64,000 nt of DNA from Aldehydirespirator sp965116965 (GCA_965116965.1 OZ220743.1:2108001-2172000), one strand, 5' to 3'. Positions 52,687 through 62,223 are shown, counted from the stretch's first letter. Numbers and translations: made by a program. Notes: a model not told the origin generated them from the letters alone.

Positions 52687-52915
52687 ACAGCTGCCATCAC
52701 GCATCGAAGACTCGACGATGACGATCAGGACTCCAGCACCTCAGAACCTACAGCACAGGTGTGACACGGCAGCGGACCGTGGCCGCGGCCGCGCTTGACC
52801 ATGGCTGAGCGGACCTGAGCGACCACGCGACACGCTGAGCGTCCAGCCGAGGAAGGCCTAGCGCCAGCAGCGAGACCGAGATCAAGTTCCGACAACGCGA
52901 TGAGCGTCGCCCATA

Positions 52916-53314
52916 TCAGGAGCCCCCGGGCGAATGGTTCTCGCGGCGATGCCAGCCTGAGCGCTCGCGCTTGGGCCCGCTGCGCTCCACAAGAGCCTCG
53001 ATCTGTTCTGTGAACAGGGGCTTTGAGACATCGCCCAGGAACTGTTGGGCGGGGTTGGCCTGCTCCCCGTGTGATGGTCCCACGATCTCCTCGTCTGCCA
53101 GGTTCTGCGCGAAGCGGCCCAACGACAGAAACGCCAAAGACTGGTGCTTGAAGATCAGCGAGGCCGTGCGATGGTCATCTCCCTGGTCCGACGCGTACTT
53201 CGCCACCCAGGCAAGAAACGCGACCCCAGCACCGAACGGGCTGCGCAGCGCCCACTCCCAGCCTTCCGCAGGGACCAGCGCGTTGAAGACCCCCGAGCCG
53301 ATAGCAGCGACCAC
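52916..53314 (-). CDS. Hypothetical protein with a hydrophobic N-terminal segment
   Basis: 132 residues, GTG start three bases after the preceding stop. One possible membrane segment (SPFGAGVAFLAWVAKY), then SLIFKHQSLAFLSLGRFAQN and a polar C-terminus. It is co-transcribed with the coiled-coil gene at 53318. I recognise no family. Confidence 0.5.
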   Translation of the reverse strand: MVAAIGSGVFNALVPAEGWEWALRSPFGAGVAFLAWVAKYASDQGDDHRTASLIFKHQSLAFLSLGRFAQNLADEEIVGPSHGEQANPAQQFLGDVSKPLFTEQIEALVERSGPKRERSGWHRRENHSPGGS

Positions 53315-53317
53315 GGT

Positions 53318-53683
53318 TCACCAGCGGTACACGATCGATCTCTTGTGCCACTGCTGTGCGGCCATCCGCTCAGCTAGTGCTGTCTCATCGTGCGACCCGC
53401 CCAGCGCCGTTTCGGTGGACACCCGGTGAACTTCACGGAGATTCTCTAGGAGCTCCTTCGACTTGCTCAGATGACGATCTACCTCCTCGACATCCGAAAC
53501 AGCCTGTTGTCTCAGCGCAGACAGCGCCTCCTCCGTGTCCGAGATCGCTTCCCCCAGGGCCTGTTCGGCTTGAGAGGCCATCTGCGCCTTGATCGCCTCA
53601 GCCTCGGACTCGACGGACTGGGCGGCTACGTAGAGGCGCTTCTGGGAGTTCTTGCGGGCTGTCTCGAATCTGTCCGTGGACAC
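53318..53683 (-). CDS. Coiled-coil protein
   Basis: 121 residues from GTG 53683, chosen because AGGAGG precedes it by seven bases; a longer upstream frame has no such site. Most of the chain is a Glu/Ala/Gln coiled coil (VESEAEAIKAQMASQAEQAL). It forms a two-gene unit with the hydrophobic protein downstream. Function unknown. Confidence 0.6.
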   Translation of the reverse strand: MSTDRFETARKNSQKRLYVAAQSVESEAEAIKAQMASQAEQALGEAISDTEEALSALRQQAVSDVEEVDRHLSKSKELLENLREVHRVSTETALGGSHDETALAERMAAQQWHKRSIVYRW

Positions 53684-54022
53684 AGGTCGCCTCCTTGTCG
53701 TCAACAGCATAGCCGAACACCAGTTCGCAGACACTGTGTGGAGTGCTAGGACGTCGAGACTGCTCTTCAACAGACCAGCGGCGCTTGTTGTGAGCTCCAA
53801 TCACCGTCCAGTCATCAGCCGGGCACCCACTCTGACCTCCTACAACGCGAATCGGAGCCCAGGAAGTTAGGGAGTCCCCCTTAGGAAAGTTGGGGAGTAC
53901 CCCCTCTAGGGTGCCTCATCGACTGAGGTCAGCGAATTTCCCGAGGTCAATTCCAGATCCAGATCTACCTTCCAGCGTTGGCTACCAAATTCGCGAATTC
54001 CCGGCCGTGTCGCAGAGGGCTT
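53684..54022. other. Intergenic region with short repeats
   Basis: No gene seen. GTTAGGGAGTCCCCCTTAG (53876-53884 region) is echoed at once by GTTGGGGAGTACCCCCTCTAG, and a palindrome AATTCGCGAATT lies near 53990. These could serve the minus-strand gene at 53683 or mark the boundary between the island and the ordinary chromosome. Confidence 0.35.
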
Positions 54023-55297
54023 CTATGCTCGGATTGCCGTGCGAGGAAGGAGGTGATCCAGGGTGGCCTTGACTGAGGCGAAGGGCGGCGTGGGCGAGCT
54101 TCTGTGCTTGGCCGATGCATTGAACGCGGAGTTGGAGTGGACGCCCCCCAACGGCTGCCATGTGCGGTAGGTCGCGCAGCGCCATGCCCATTCGAATGGC
54201 CCGTACCGGAACCGGGCCATCCACCACGTCGACCACCAGAGCTGCAGCCCCCAGACGCCCAGGATCCACACAGCGATCATGGTGCGGCTGAGGTTGACGT
54301 CGTCCCACCACAACGTGAGCATGGTGACGCCGAGGACGGTCTGGGTGAGGTAGTTGGTGAGCGCCATCTTGCCGACGTTGCGGAATCGCTCGATGTGGTG
54401 GCGGTCCCGCCGGTTCCAAATGATGATCAGCGCCATGTAGCCGAGGGCCATGGGGATCGTCCCCAAGCCGGTGAGGATGTGTCCCGTGAGCGCGTAGTCC
54501 GGTGACCAGCCGTTCGCGATCCGGAACACGAACTCGGCTGCGGTGACCGTCGCTCCCGCCACGAGGCCCCACGCGGCCATGCGCCGGTAGTACCAGTCGT
54601 CTCGCTGCCCCTGCACGATGGCGAGCCGGAACAGAGCAACGCCTATCAGCATCAGACCCAGGGCTCGTCCACCCACGTCCAGGAAGAACCAGCCCGAGAC
54701 CGCGTCCGACTTGTCACCAAAGTCGGTGAACCAGTACTCGCCGAGACCGGTTCCGTCGGCACCCACGGTGTTCTGGAACAGGGGCGCTGTGATGCTGCCC
54801 GCCAGGGCCAGCGCCACCCCCGAGCCAATCAGCAGGCCCGCGGGGAGCTTGCGGACCAGGAGCACGATCGGCGCGCACACGGCGTAGAGGATCAAGACGT
54901 CGCCCTCCCACACGGCGGTGTGGGCGATACCGACAACGAGCAGCAGCACGAAGCGCCACAGGCTCAGCCACACGACCCGGCGACCCTTGGCCTGGGCCCG
55001 ATCGGCGAAGACGACGACACCCACGCCGAACAGCAGCGAGAACAGCGCCATCATCTTCTGGTTGATGAAGATCATGGTCGCCACGCCGGCGACCCAGTCG
55101 AAGGGTTGACGGATCCCGTCGGCGGAGACGTTGAAGTAGGCGGCCGGTGCCAGGCCGAAGGACAACGCGTTCATGGGCAGGATGCCGAGCACGGCCACTC
55201 CCCGGACCGCGTCAAGCGAGGAGATCCGCTCGGTCGACGAGATGGGACCCGAGGCCCTCCTGCGACCGGATCGTGGGGTGCGGGACGGCATCGCCAC
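54023..55297 (-). CDS. DUF418 (YeiB-like) membrane protein
   Basis: 424 residues with about ten transmembrane segments. ISSLDAVRGVAVLGILPMNA at the N-terminus and MALFSLLFGVGVVVFADRA are hallmark blocks of the family, as is GKMALTNYLTQTVLGVTMLT. The last ~40 residues after TYRTWQPLGG do not look like the family, and their coding sequence contains a 15-base match to the 16S rRNA 3' end. DUF418 proteins are of unknown function and may handle acyl groups. Confidence 0.85.
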   Translation of the reverse strand: MAMPSRTPRSGRRRASGPISSTERISSLDAVRGVAVLGILPMNALSFGLAPAAYFNVSADGIRQPFDWVAGVATMIFINQKMMALFSLLFGVGVVVFADRAQAKGRRVVWLSLWRFVLLLVVGIAHTAVWEGDVLILYAVCAPIVLLVRKLPAGLLIGSGVALALAGSITAPLFQNTVGADGTGLGEYWFTDFGDKSDAVSGWFFLDVGGRALGLMLIGVALFRLAIVQGQRDDWYYRRMAAWGLVAGATVTAAEFVFRIANGWSPDYALTGHILTGLGTIPMALGYMALIIIWNRRDRHHIERFRNVGKMALTNYLTQTVLGVTMLTLWWDDVNLSRTMIAVWILGVWGLQLWWSTWWMARFRYGPFEWAWRCATYRTWQPLGGVHSNSAFNASAKHRSSPTPPFASVKATLDHLLPRTAIRA

Positions 55298-55353
55298 CGG
55301 TCAGCGGTCCCCCGCGGCGAATGGGCGGTCGGCGCCGCTGATGACTGGCTGGG

Positions 55354-56007
55354 TTACTTCAGTGAGAACGGTGGGTACTTGTCGGTGATGAGCAGCCACA
55401 TGTAGGCCGTGACGCGCACGCTCCAGCGGTGCACGCCCAGCACGAAGTCGAACAATCCCCGGGGGTAGCGCCCGGTGAAGATGACGGCGATCCATGCGAT
55501 CACCACGCATATGAACGCGGCCACTCCCAGCACGGCCAGCACGATGTAGTGCGGGATGGCCAGCAGCCACTTGACCAGCGGCAGCCAGCGGTTCAGGTCC
55601 CGGGCCGCGTCGGGATAGTCCAGCTCCAGATGAACGGCCTGGTGCTCGTCGGTCGAGGGGTACTCGTCGCGCATCATTGACAGGTAGGCATAGACGCGGG
55701 CGGTGAACCGAGCCAGCTCGAGGTTCCAGTCGAACCACCAGCGGGGGTACTTCTGCCGGAACAGGATCATCAGCAGTGTCGGCCCGAACAGGGAGCCGCT
55801 TGCAAGAACCGCCGCGTAGTTCGTCTCGCCCGGCCAACTGCTGGCGATGGAACCACTGACCAGACCCGCCACGATCGCGATGGGAATGACGAGGATGATC
55901 CGGAACAGCGTGGTTATCCGGTTGAGCCCGGCCTCGGGATACTCGACATCGAGCCTCGCGGCATAGCCGGCACCTTCGGACACGCTGGCGCCATGGGCGT
56001 CTGACAT
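55354..56007 (-). CDS. DUF4389 membrane protein
   Basis: 217 residues from ATG 56007 with GGGAGAAG upstream. LDVEYPEAGLNRITTLFRII begins the first DUF4389 unit and LDYPDAARDLNRWLPLVKWL the second, each with two transmembrane segments (ILVIPIAIVAGLV; VLAVLGVAAFICVVIAWIAV) and the YPRGLFDFVLGVHRW motif. Function unknown. Confidence 0.85.
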   Translation of the reverse strand: MSDAHGASVSEGAGYAARLDVEYPEAGLNRITTLFRIILVIPIAIVAGLVSGSIASSWPGETNYAAVLASGSLFGPTLLMILFRQKYPRWWFDWNLELARFTARVYAYLSMMRDEYPSTDEHQAVHLELDYPDAARDLNRWLPLVKWLLAIPHYIVLAVLGVAAFICVVIAWIAVIFTGRYPRGLFDFVLGVHRWSVRVTAYMWLLITDKYPPFSLK

Positions 56008-56209
56008 GGGTCTTCTCCCTTCGGGGGGCGTCGACCGGGAACCTAGCAGTTCCGCTCTCGCGGTTGCGGCCACGCAGATGGCCGCACGCTCGCGATGTGA
56101 GCGAGACAGCCTGTTCTCGCCGATAGAGCAGCACGCCATTGGCTTGAACAAGCCCTCGGGGTCTACGGCTGCACAGCCGAGCGTGACTGAACGGAGACCT
56201 GGGCCTGGG

Positions 56210-56700
56210 TTCGTGGTGAGATCACGAGGGCATAGGTGCTTGGCGCTACTGGTGTCCGGGGTCCTCGTGGCTGCGGCGTGCGGCGGCGAGGTCCCGACTC
56301 CGCCCCGGTGCCTGCCGCCGAGCCCGAGGCGACGGAGTCCGGGAACCGATCGAGGTGGGGCTGGTGGACGTGTTGGAGGCCAACGGCGTGGAGGTGGCCG
56401 TGTTCGACCAGATCGGCTGGCAGGGCGGCAGCTTCTGCATGGTCGGCATGCAGGAGACCGTGCAGCGGATGCTCGCCGGCGGCGTGGACGTGGTCTTCAA
56501 CATGCTCAACGCCGTCTCTCTGCCGGGGTTCGTCACCGAGATGGTCAACCAGGGCTACCAGCCCGGCGACGTGCACTACTACGGCTCGGAGTTCAACTCC
56601 GCGGGGGTGGAGATCGTGGCCTCGAAGGTGGTGGCCTTCGGCGGGGAGGCCTCCGGGAGGCTCTACAACGGCGCCGTCACCCTTCAGCGCACGGCCTTGC
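56210..56700 (+). pseudogene. ABC-transporter substrate-binding protein, broken
   Basis: A lipoprotein signal (ALLVSGVLVAAACGGE) is followed by frameshifts near 56290 and 56345. Then PIEVGLVDVLEANG, an abrupt join, and MVNQGYQPGDVHYYGSEFNS, VASKVVAFGGEASGRLYNGA. These belong to type 1 periplasmic binding proteins of the amino-acid transport class. The middle is deleted and the end runs into the oppositely oriented DUF1801 gene. Confidence 0.7.
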
Positions 56701-57052
56701 GGACTATGGACGCGAGCTTGGCCTCAGTGGCGTCGTCGAGCGAGGTGAGGAACCACGCGCACTCCATGAGCTGGTCGGGCGCGCCGTCCTCCATCTCGAA
56801 GCCGGCCTTCTCGGTGAGACCGAAGGTCATGTAGTCGTCCAGCCGGAAGAAGCACAAGACCGGGCCGGAGCCCTTCGCGTAGCCCGGCATCCCGTACCAC
56901 GGCCGGGCGTCGAGTTCCGGTGCGCTCTCGAGGATGAGTTCGTGGATCCGCTCGCCTATGGCTCGGTAGGGCTCGGGCATCGCCGCGACCTTCTCCAGCA
57001 CGGCCGCCTCGTTGTCGATCTTCTTCTTCGTCTGCTTGCGGGCATTCGCCAT
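56684..57052 (-). CDS. DUF1801 protein
   Basis: 122 residues. ELDARPWYGMPGYAKGSGPV and LCFFRLDDYMTFGLTEKAGF are diagnostic for this YdhG-like fold. Start ATG 57052 after GAGGACGCCCG. Small cytoplasmic protein of unknown function; intact. Confidence 0.85.
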   Translation of the reverse strand: MANARKQTKKKIDNEAAVLEKVAAMPEPYRAIGERIHELILESAPELDARPWYGMPGYAKGSGPVLCFFRLDDYMTFGLTEKAGFEMEDGAPDQLMECAWFLTSLDDATEAKLASIVRKAVR

Positions 57053-57122
57053 CGGGCGTCCTCGGTGGTCTGCTTTGCGGGGGTCATCGGTGCCGACCGG
57101 CCGATCGGCATCGCTGGATGTT

Positions 57123-58061
57123 CTACAGGATCAAGTCGGTGAGCAGGCCGGCGGATGCGGCCACGACGAACACGTAGGCGAAGAACGCAGCGACGACCCG
57201 GCCCCGGGCGATCTGGGTGAGCAGGGCGAACTCGGGGATGTTGGCGCCGGCTCCCGCTATGACCAGAGCCACGATGGCGCCGGTGCCCGCTCCCTTGGCG
57301 TGGAGGGCGTCGCCGATGGGAATGAAGAGCTCGGTGCCGAAGTAGAGCGGGACGCCTGCGGCCGCGGCCGCGGGGACGGCCAGCGGGTTGTGGGCGCCGA
57401 CGATGCTGGCGAGGGCGCCGGTGGGGACGAGCAGGCCGATGGCCAGTCCCAAGCCGACGCCTACTGCGATGAGCCAGGCCATGCTCCTCAGCAGCGCCAC
57501 AGCCCGGCGCCACGCGGCTCGCGATTCGGTTCGCCATCCGGCCCACAGGGCTTCCTCCGGTGATGAGCAGCTCGCCGGCGGCGACGGAATCTGCGGCACC
57601 GTGGGGCGTGTTGGCGGGGCGGGCTGCCCGACCAGCGCCGGGACCGGCTTGAGGTGCGGGGCGACGTCGACCGTGTCGACGATGAGAGCCAGCGTGAAGG
57701 CTGCCGCGAAGGCGGTGGTGACGTAGACGGCCGCTCCCGCGGGGCCGATGATGATGGCCAAGGCGCCGACCAGCACCGGGTCGACCACCGGCGCGGCGAA
57801 GATGAAGGCGGCGTATCCCGCGGGCCTTACCCCGGCCTGGCGCATGCCGACGAGGACCGGTATGGCCGAATAGGTGCAGAACGGCGTGACGAAGCCGACC
57901 GCTATGCCCTTGAGCGCGGCCCGGCGGGGCGGCCCGCCCATCCATCGCCGGATGGTGGCGTCGCCCAGCCGTCGTTGCAGCAGCGCCACCCCGAACGTGA
58001 CCGCCAAAAGCAGCGCGACCATCTCCGCGACCAGGACAGCCGCCCCTGGCAGCGAGGTCAT
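57123..58061 (-). CDS. Permease, UPF0718/DUF318 family (metal efflux type)
   Basis: 312 residues. Two halves of transmembrane segments flank a proline-rich loop; VGFVTPFCTYSAIPVLVGMR and FGTELFIPIGDAL with GAGANIPEFALL are conserved pore-like blocks. The ATG at 58061 overlaps the ArsR stop (ATGA), so the pair is a regulator-efflux operon, probably for a metal or metalloid. The TPFCTYSAIP Cys could bind metal. Confidence 0.85.
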   Translation of the reverse strand: MTSLPGAAVLVAEMVALLLAVTFGVALLQRRLGDATIRRWMGGPPRRAALKGIAVGFVTPFCTYSAIPVLVGMRQAGVRPAGYAAFIFAAPVVDPVLVGALAIIIGPAGAAVYVTTAFAAAFTLALIVDTVDVAPHLKPVPALVGQPAPPTRPTVPQIPSPPASCSSPEEALWAGWRTESRAAWRRAVALLRSMAWLIAVGVGLGLAIGLLVPTGALASIVGAHNPLAVPAAAAAGVPLYFGTELFIPIGDALHAKGAGTGAIVALVIAGAGANIPEFALLTQIARGRVVAAFFAYVFVVAASAGLLTDLIL

Positions 58062-58390
58062 GGGGGATCGGCGCCCATTATCCGGGCAGCCGCCTCGGGC
58101 AGCGCCTGCAGGCAGTCGGGGTTCACGGTGACGAGGGTCCGAGTGCTGTCGGCCTGCATGTGGACGAAGCACTCCTCGGCCAGCACGCGCAGATGGTGCG
58201 AGACAGTGGACTGGCCCACGCCGACGCGGTCGACGATCTCTCCGACCGTCATGGCCCGTTCGGCGCTGGCCACCGCATTGAGCACCAGCAGCCTCGTCCC
58301 GTCGGACAGGCATCGGAACCAGCTGGCGTACTCGTCGGCGTCGTCGGGGGGGAGCGCCGGTCGGATCGGGTTCTGCGGAGGTCCATTCAT
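58058..58390 (-). CDS. ArsR-family repressor
   Basis: 110 residues: winged HTH with LSDGTRLLVLNAVASAERAM, VGEIVDRVGVGQSTVSHHLR and LAEECFVHMQADSTR. Cysteines at the C-terminal half (ECF, DCLQ) could sense metal. It precedes and overlaps the permease gene it presumably represses. Confidence 0.9.
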   Translation of the reverse strand: MNGPPQNPIRPALPPDDADEYASWFRCLSDGTRLLVLNAVASAERAMTVGEIVDRVGVGQSTVSHHLRVLAEECFVHMQADSTRTLVTVNPDCLQALPEAAARIMGADPP

Positions 58391-58415
58391 CGACCATCGA
58401 CGATAGTCGATTATA
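58389..58415 (-). promoter_or_regulatory. ArsR operator with -10 box
   Basis: Palindrome with outer arms ATCGAC (58389-58394) and GTCGAT (58406-58411) and inner ATCG-A-CGAT (58396-58404) overlaps the ArsR start codon. TATAAT on the minus strand (58415-58410) is the -10. Binding would block both initiation and translation. Confidence 0.7.
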
Positions 58416-58492
58416 GGGTTGCCGGCAACCTGCCCAGCAGAGCTAGCCGGTTCGCTCGGCGTATCTCGGGGCTCGGAGTCTCGCTGTGAGTG

Positions 58493-60091
58493 CTACCCGG
58501 CCGGGTTGACGAGACGGCCCACGAACAGGAGGGCGCCGGTGTCTTGGTGGACGATGGCCCACAGGAAGGGCCGGTCGGCGACGATCTTGAGGTCGGGCGG
58601 GGGCGGCATGGACGTCGGGAACATCCCGGCGGTGGCCGCGGCTGCCTCGGTGCCCTTCTCGTCGACGATCACCTTGGCGCCGTGGAGTGCGGCCGACAGG
58701 AAGATCCCGGGGGCGATGCCCTCGAAGCCGGCCCCGGCGCAGAACCCCAGCGGGCACAGCCACTCGAACAGGTCGGTGGGCGGCAGGGTCTGCTCCCATT
58801 TGGGCATGGTGACGTCGACGAGGCCGGTCTGGGCGGCTCTCGCCAGTCCGGTCAAGGCGTCGGCGTCGAGCGATTCCTCGACGGCGGCGAGCCCGGCCGG
58901 GTCGTGGGGCACGACCAGCCACATGGCCAGGTCGTCGCCTTGGTAGGGGAGCTCGACCGCGTCGGCGCCCTCCAGCCGCACAAAGCGGCGAGGCAACGGC
59001 ACCCGGTCTCGCATGAGCGGCACCATCACCGACTGGTCGGCGCCGGCGGTGAACGGGCCGTCGCTGGTGAAGTCGGGCAGGAACGGCTCGGCCCAGTCGG
59101 CCTTCAGGTACACCGTGTTCACGAGGACCAGCTTCTGGTTCTGGACCGCGCCGGCGTCGACGATGGTGGGGATGAGTCCCCGGGTGCGCTCCGACACCCA
59201 CCGGTTGATGGCGGCCGCGGCCGACGCGCCGTCAGAGGTGTCGACCGGCTGGAGGTCCGCTCCGTACTGGCGGGCGGCCGTGGCGAGGAAGCCGGGCAGC
59301 AGCGAGAATCCGTCGTCGGGGAACAGGCGGTTGGCCACCTCCAGGGTGGTGGGTTCCATCGACGCCTTGGCCAGCCTGAGGTCGACGGCGTTGGCCGCAC
59401 TGTCGGCGCCGGCCTCGGGGAACCCGAAGACGTCGTCGAGGGCCGCCCCGGAGTCGGCCGACGCCCCGGCCCTGCTCAAGCTGAAGGCCATCCCGATGCT
59501 CATCGGGCTGGAGACGGCGTTGCCCTCCAAGTGCCGGTGGAAGCCCCATCCGGCGGCGTTGACTCCGGCCACCCAGTCGCCAGCCGGGGCGTCGGGATCG
59601 GCCGACAGCCGATCAGCCACCGGATCCGGCGGGGTAGTGGTGGTCGTGGTTGGGGGTGCGGTGGTGGTTGTCGTTGTTGGGGGAGTGGTGGTCGTAGTGG
59701 TGCTGGTTGTCGGGGCTGTGGTGGTCGTAGTGGTGCTGGTTGTGGTTTCCGGGCCTTCGCCGACGTCGCTGTCGCCGACCGGCTCTGGGGCTGTCGCGGT
59801 CGTGGACGGTTGGATGTCTGGGTCGTCGGTGGGGTCGATGTCGGCCACCGGCTCGGGAACCGAGGTTGTGGTGGTGTCGGGGGACGCCGCGCCCGCATCT
59901 TCGTCGTCACCCGGATCGGCCGCTGGCTCGGGGAGGGTGGTCGTGGTGTCGGGGGACGCCGCGCCCGCATCCGCCGCGGTGTCGATGTCTGCCACCGGCT
60001 CCTGGACTGTCGCAGGCGTATCCGAGGTAGCGCACGCCGCGGCCAAGCAGGAGACGAGGACAAGGAGTCTGAGTATCTTTGTCATGGCCAT
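58493..60091 (-). CDS. Secreted serpin (lipoprotein)
   Basis: 532 residues. Signal peptide with lipobox CLAAAC; a long Thr/Pro/Asp-rich linker (residues ~25-150, with runs of TTTTTT); then a serpin domain: VSSPMSIGMAFSLSRAG, LVNTVYLKADWAEPF, MWLVVPHDPAG, and the reactive loop hinge DEKGTEAAAATAGMFPTS followed by a Pro run and ADRPFLWAIVHQDTGALLFV. The Ala-rich hinge implies an inhibitory serpin. The likely scissile bond is in the MFPTSM segment. Start may be ATG 60085 instead. Confidence 0.92.
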   Translation of the reverse strand: MAMTKILRLLVLVSCLAAACATSDTPATVQEPVADIDTAADAGAASPDTTTTLPEPAADPGDDEDAGAASPDTTTTSVPEPVADIDPTDDPDIQPSTTATAPEPVGDSDVGEGPETTTSTTTTTTAPTTSTTTTTTPPTTTTTTAPPTTTTTTPPDPVADRLSADPDAPAGDWVAGVNAAGWGFHRHLEGNAVSSPMSIGMAFSLSRAGASADSGAALDDVFGFPEAGADSAANAVDLRLAKASMEPTTLEVANRLFPDDGFSLLPGFLATAARQYGADLQPVDTSDGASAAAAINRWVSERTRGLIPTIVDAGAVQNQKLVLVNTVYLKADWAEPFLPDFTSDGPFTAGADQSVMVPLMRDRVPLPRRFVRLEGADAVELPYQGDDLAMWLVVPHDPAGLAAVEESLDADALTGLARAAQTGLVDVTMPKWEQTLPPTDLFEWLCPLGFCAGAGFEGIAPGIFLSAALHGAKVIVDEKGTEAAAATAGMFPTSMPPPPDLKIVADRPFLWAIVHQDTGALLFVGRLVNPAG

Positions 60092-60144
60092 TGGACGCTA
60101 TATCAGCGCCCCAGGTTCCCGAGGCCATTGGTAGCGTCTGCCCG

Positions 60145-60903
60145 ATGACTGACCCGGTGGCGATCGAGATCGGCGACGACTACGTGGCAACTATCGAGCT
60201 GCGGCGCCCGCCCAACAACTTCTTCTCACTCGAGATGATCAACGGGATCGCCGACGGGTTGCAGTCGCTGGACGACGACCCCCGCTGCCGGGCCGCGGTG
60301 CTCTGCGCGCAGGGCAAGCACTTCTGCGCCGGAGCCGACTTCTCGCCCGAGGGCGCCCGCTACACCACCGAGGACCTGTACGCGGCCGCGGTCCGCATCT
60401 TCCGCACCTACACGCCGATGGTGGCCGCCGTGCACGGCGCGGCAGTGGGCGGCGGCCTGGGCCTGGCCCTGGCGGCCGATTTCCGGATAGCCGCCCCCGA
60501 GGCCCGATTCAGCGCCAACTTCGCCCGCCTCGGGTTCCATCAAGGCTTCGGCCTGAGCGTGACCCTGCCCCGACTGGTGGGCCCGCAAGTGGCCGCCGAC
60601 CTGCTCTACACGGGCCGGCGCGTGCCGGGGGAGGAGGCGGCCAATCTCGGTCTGGCCGACGGCCTGGCCCATCGGGACGACCTCCGGGACGCGGCGCGGG
60701 GGATAGCTCGCGAGATCGCGATGTCGGCGCCGCTGGCGGTGCGGTCGATCCGGGCCACGCTGCGTGGCGATCTGGCCGATCAGGTGGAGGCGGCCACGTT
60801 CCACGAGCACGCCGAGCAGGACCGCCTCCAGCACACGGCCGACTTCGCCGAGGGAACCCGGGCCATGGCCGAGCGCAGAACGCCCGAGTTCCGAGGCGAG
60901 TAA
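60145..60903 (+). CDS. Enoyl-CoA hydratase/isomerase family protein
   Basis: 252 residues from ATG 60145, seven bases after TAGCGT (60132-60137). Crotonase fold: VATIELRRPPNNFFSLEMIN, CAQGKHFCAGADFSPEG (oxyanion loop), VHGAAVGGGLGLALAADFRI, and the later SANFARLGFHQGFG. The first Glu of hydratases lies where GFHQGFG has His/Gln, so it may be an isomerase or another crotonase. Substrate unknown. Confidence 0.85.
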   Translation: MTDPVAIEIGDDYVATIELRRPPNNFFSLEMINGIADGLQSLDDDPRCRAAVLCAQGKHFCAGADFSPEGARYTTEDLYAAAVRIFRTYTPMVAAVHGAAVGGGLGLALAADFRIAAPEARFSANFARLGFHQGFGLSVTLPRLVGPQVAADLLYTGRRVPGEEAANLGLADGLAHRDDLRDAARGIAREIAMSAPLAVRSIRATLRGDLADQVEAATFHEHAEQDRLQHTADFAEGTRAMAERRTPEFRGE

Positions 60904-60957
60904 CGCCCGACCTTCCCCTTCTGAGCCCCGAGTGAGGGTGGTTTAGAGGAATAGGCT

Positions 60958-60985
60958 ATCCACAGTGTGGATTGTCTACTATCCT
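60958..60985 (+). promoter_or_regulatory. Operator and -10 of the DUF4143 ATPase gene
   Basis: A perfect inverted repeat ATCCACA-G-TGTGGAT (60958-60972) is followed by TATCCT (60980-60985), eight bases before the ATG at 60994. Confidence 0.45.
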
Positions 60986-60993
60986 TTTCTGTA

Positions 60994-62223
60994 ATGAGCT
61001 ATCTGCGTCGCCACATCGATGCGCGCCTGGCCCGCCTGCTCGAGGTCCATCCGGCCTGCCTGGTCGAGGGCGTGCGCGGCGCGGGCAAGACCAGCACCGC
61101 CCAGCAGCTCGCGGCGGCGACGCTCCGTTTGGACCATCCGCCCACCGCCGAGCAGATGGCCAACGATCCCGAGGCGGTGTGTGCGCCGTTGCCGAGCCCC
61201 GTGCTCATTGACGAGTGGCAGCGAGTCCCGGAGGTGTGGGACGCCGTGCGGCGCATGGTCGACAGCGACCGGTCGCCGGGTCGGTTCATCCTCAGCGGCT
61301 CATCCCGCGCCGCCGTCACTGCCGACGTCCATACCGGCGCGGGCCGGATACTGCCGCTGCGGCTGCGGCCCATGACGCTGTCGGAGAGGCGGGGCGAGCT
61401 CCCTGCGGCGGGATTGGAGAGTCTCGCTGATCACGGCATCGAGGCGGTGCGGGGCGCCCGGTCGCCGCTGTCGCCGGCCGAGCAGGTCGCCCCGACGGTG
61501 GAGTCGGGATTGCCCGGCTACCTGGGATTGGGCGAGGCCGATCACCACGAGGCGCTCCGGGCCTACCTGGACCTGGCGGTGGCCCGGGACCTGGCCGAGA
61601 TCACCTCGACTGTGCGAAACCCCAGCAAGCTTCGCAACTATCTGCGGGCCTACGGAGCGGTGGTCGGCACAACCGCCGAGCACGCCACCATCCACCACGC
61701 GGCGGGCGTGGCCAAGGCCACCGGCGAGGCATACCACGACCTGCTTAGCCGCCTCGGGTTGATCGAGGAGCTCCCCGGATGGTCTCACAACCGGCTCAAG
61801 CGGCTCACGCGGCGACCCAAGCGGCACCTTGTCGACCCGGCACTGGCGGCCGCCGACCACCACGAGACGGCGGAAGTGTTGCGCGGGCGCCGGACCCGCC
61901 TGGGGGAGTTGTTCGAGAGCGCCGTGGTGGGCCAGATCCGCGCCGCAGCCGACGCGCTCGGACTGTCGTGGTGCTTCGGTCACCTGCGCTCGGCCGGCGG
62001 CGACCACGAGATCGACCTTGTCGCCGACCTCCCCGACGGCGGGATACTGGCCTTCGAGGCCAAGCCGGCCGAGTCGGTCGGCCGCGGCGACATCCGGCAG
62101 TTGTCGGCTCTGCGTGACCGGCTCGGCGACGTCTTCCGGGCCGGGCTGGTGGTCCACCCTGGTGCCGCCGCCTTCCGCATCGACGACCGGATCGCCGCCG
62201 TTCCTCTGGGCGCGCTGGTCTAG
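60994..62223 (+). CDS. AAA ATPase with DUF4143 domain
   Basis: 409 residues. ACLVEGVRGAGKTSTAQQLA is the Walker A region, VLIDEWQRVPEVWDAVRR Walker B, and RFILSGSSRAAV sensor 1; the C-terminal DUF4143 has ELFESAVVGQIRAAADALGL and a nuclease-like EIDLVADLPDGGILAFEAK (D...ExK). These ATPases are common accessory proteins of unknown role in bacteria and archaea. The gene is single and appears intact. Confidence 0.88.
   Translation: MSYLRRHIDARLARLLEVHPACLVEGVRGAGKTSTAQQLAAATLRLDHPPTAEQMANDPEAVCAPLPSPVLIDEWQRVPEVWDAVRRMVDSDRSPGRFILSGSSRAAVTADVHTGAGRILPLRLRPMTLSERRGELPAAGLESLADHGIEAVRGARSPLSPAEQVAPTVESGLPGYLGLGEADHHEALRAYLDLAVARDLAEITSTVRNPSKLRNYLRAYGAVVGTTAEHATIHHAAGVAKATGEAYHDLLSRLGLIEELPGWSHNRLKRLTRRPKRHLVDPALAAADHHETAEVLRGRRTRLGELFESAVVGQIRAAADALGLSWCFGHLRSAGGDHEIDLVADLPDGGILAFEAKPAESVGRGDIRQLSALRDRLGDVFRAGLVVHPGAAAFRIDDRIAAVPLGALV

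Noticed and set aside
52541..53683. A ubiquitin-like protein gene for the E1/E2 proteins
   Set aside because: The two small genes here are a hydrophobic protein and a coiled coil; neither ends in a Gly-Gly-like tail or shows a beta-grasp pattern.
54047..54061. A 16S rRNA gene
   Set aside because: Only 15 bases match; no further rRNA sequence is present on either side.
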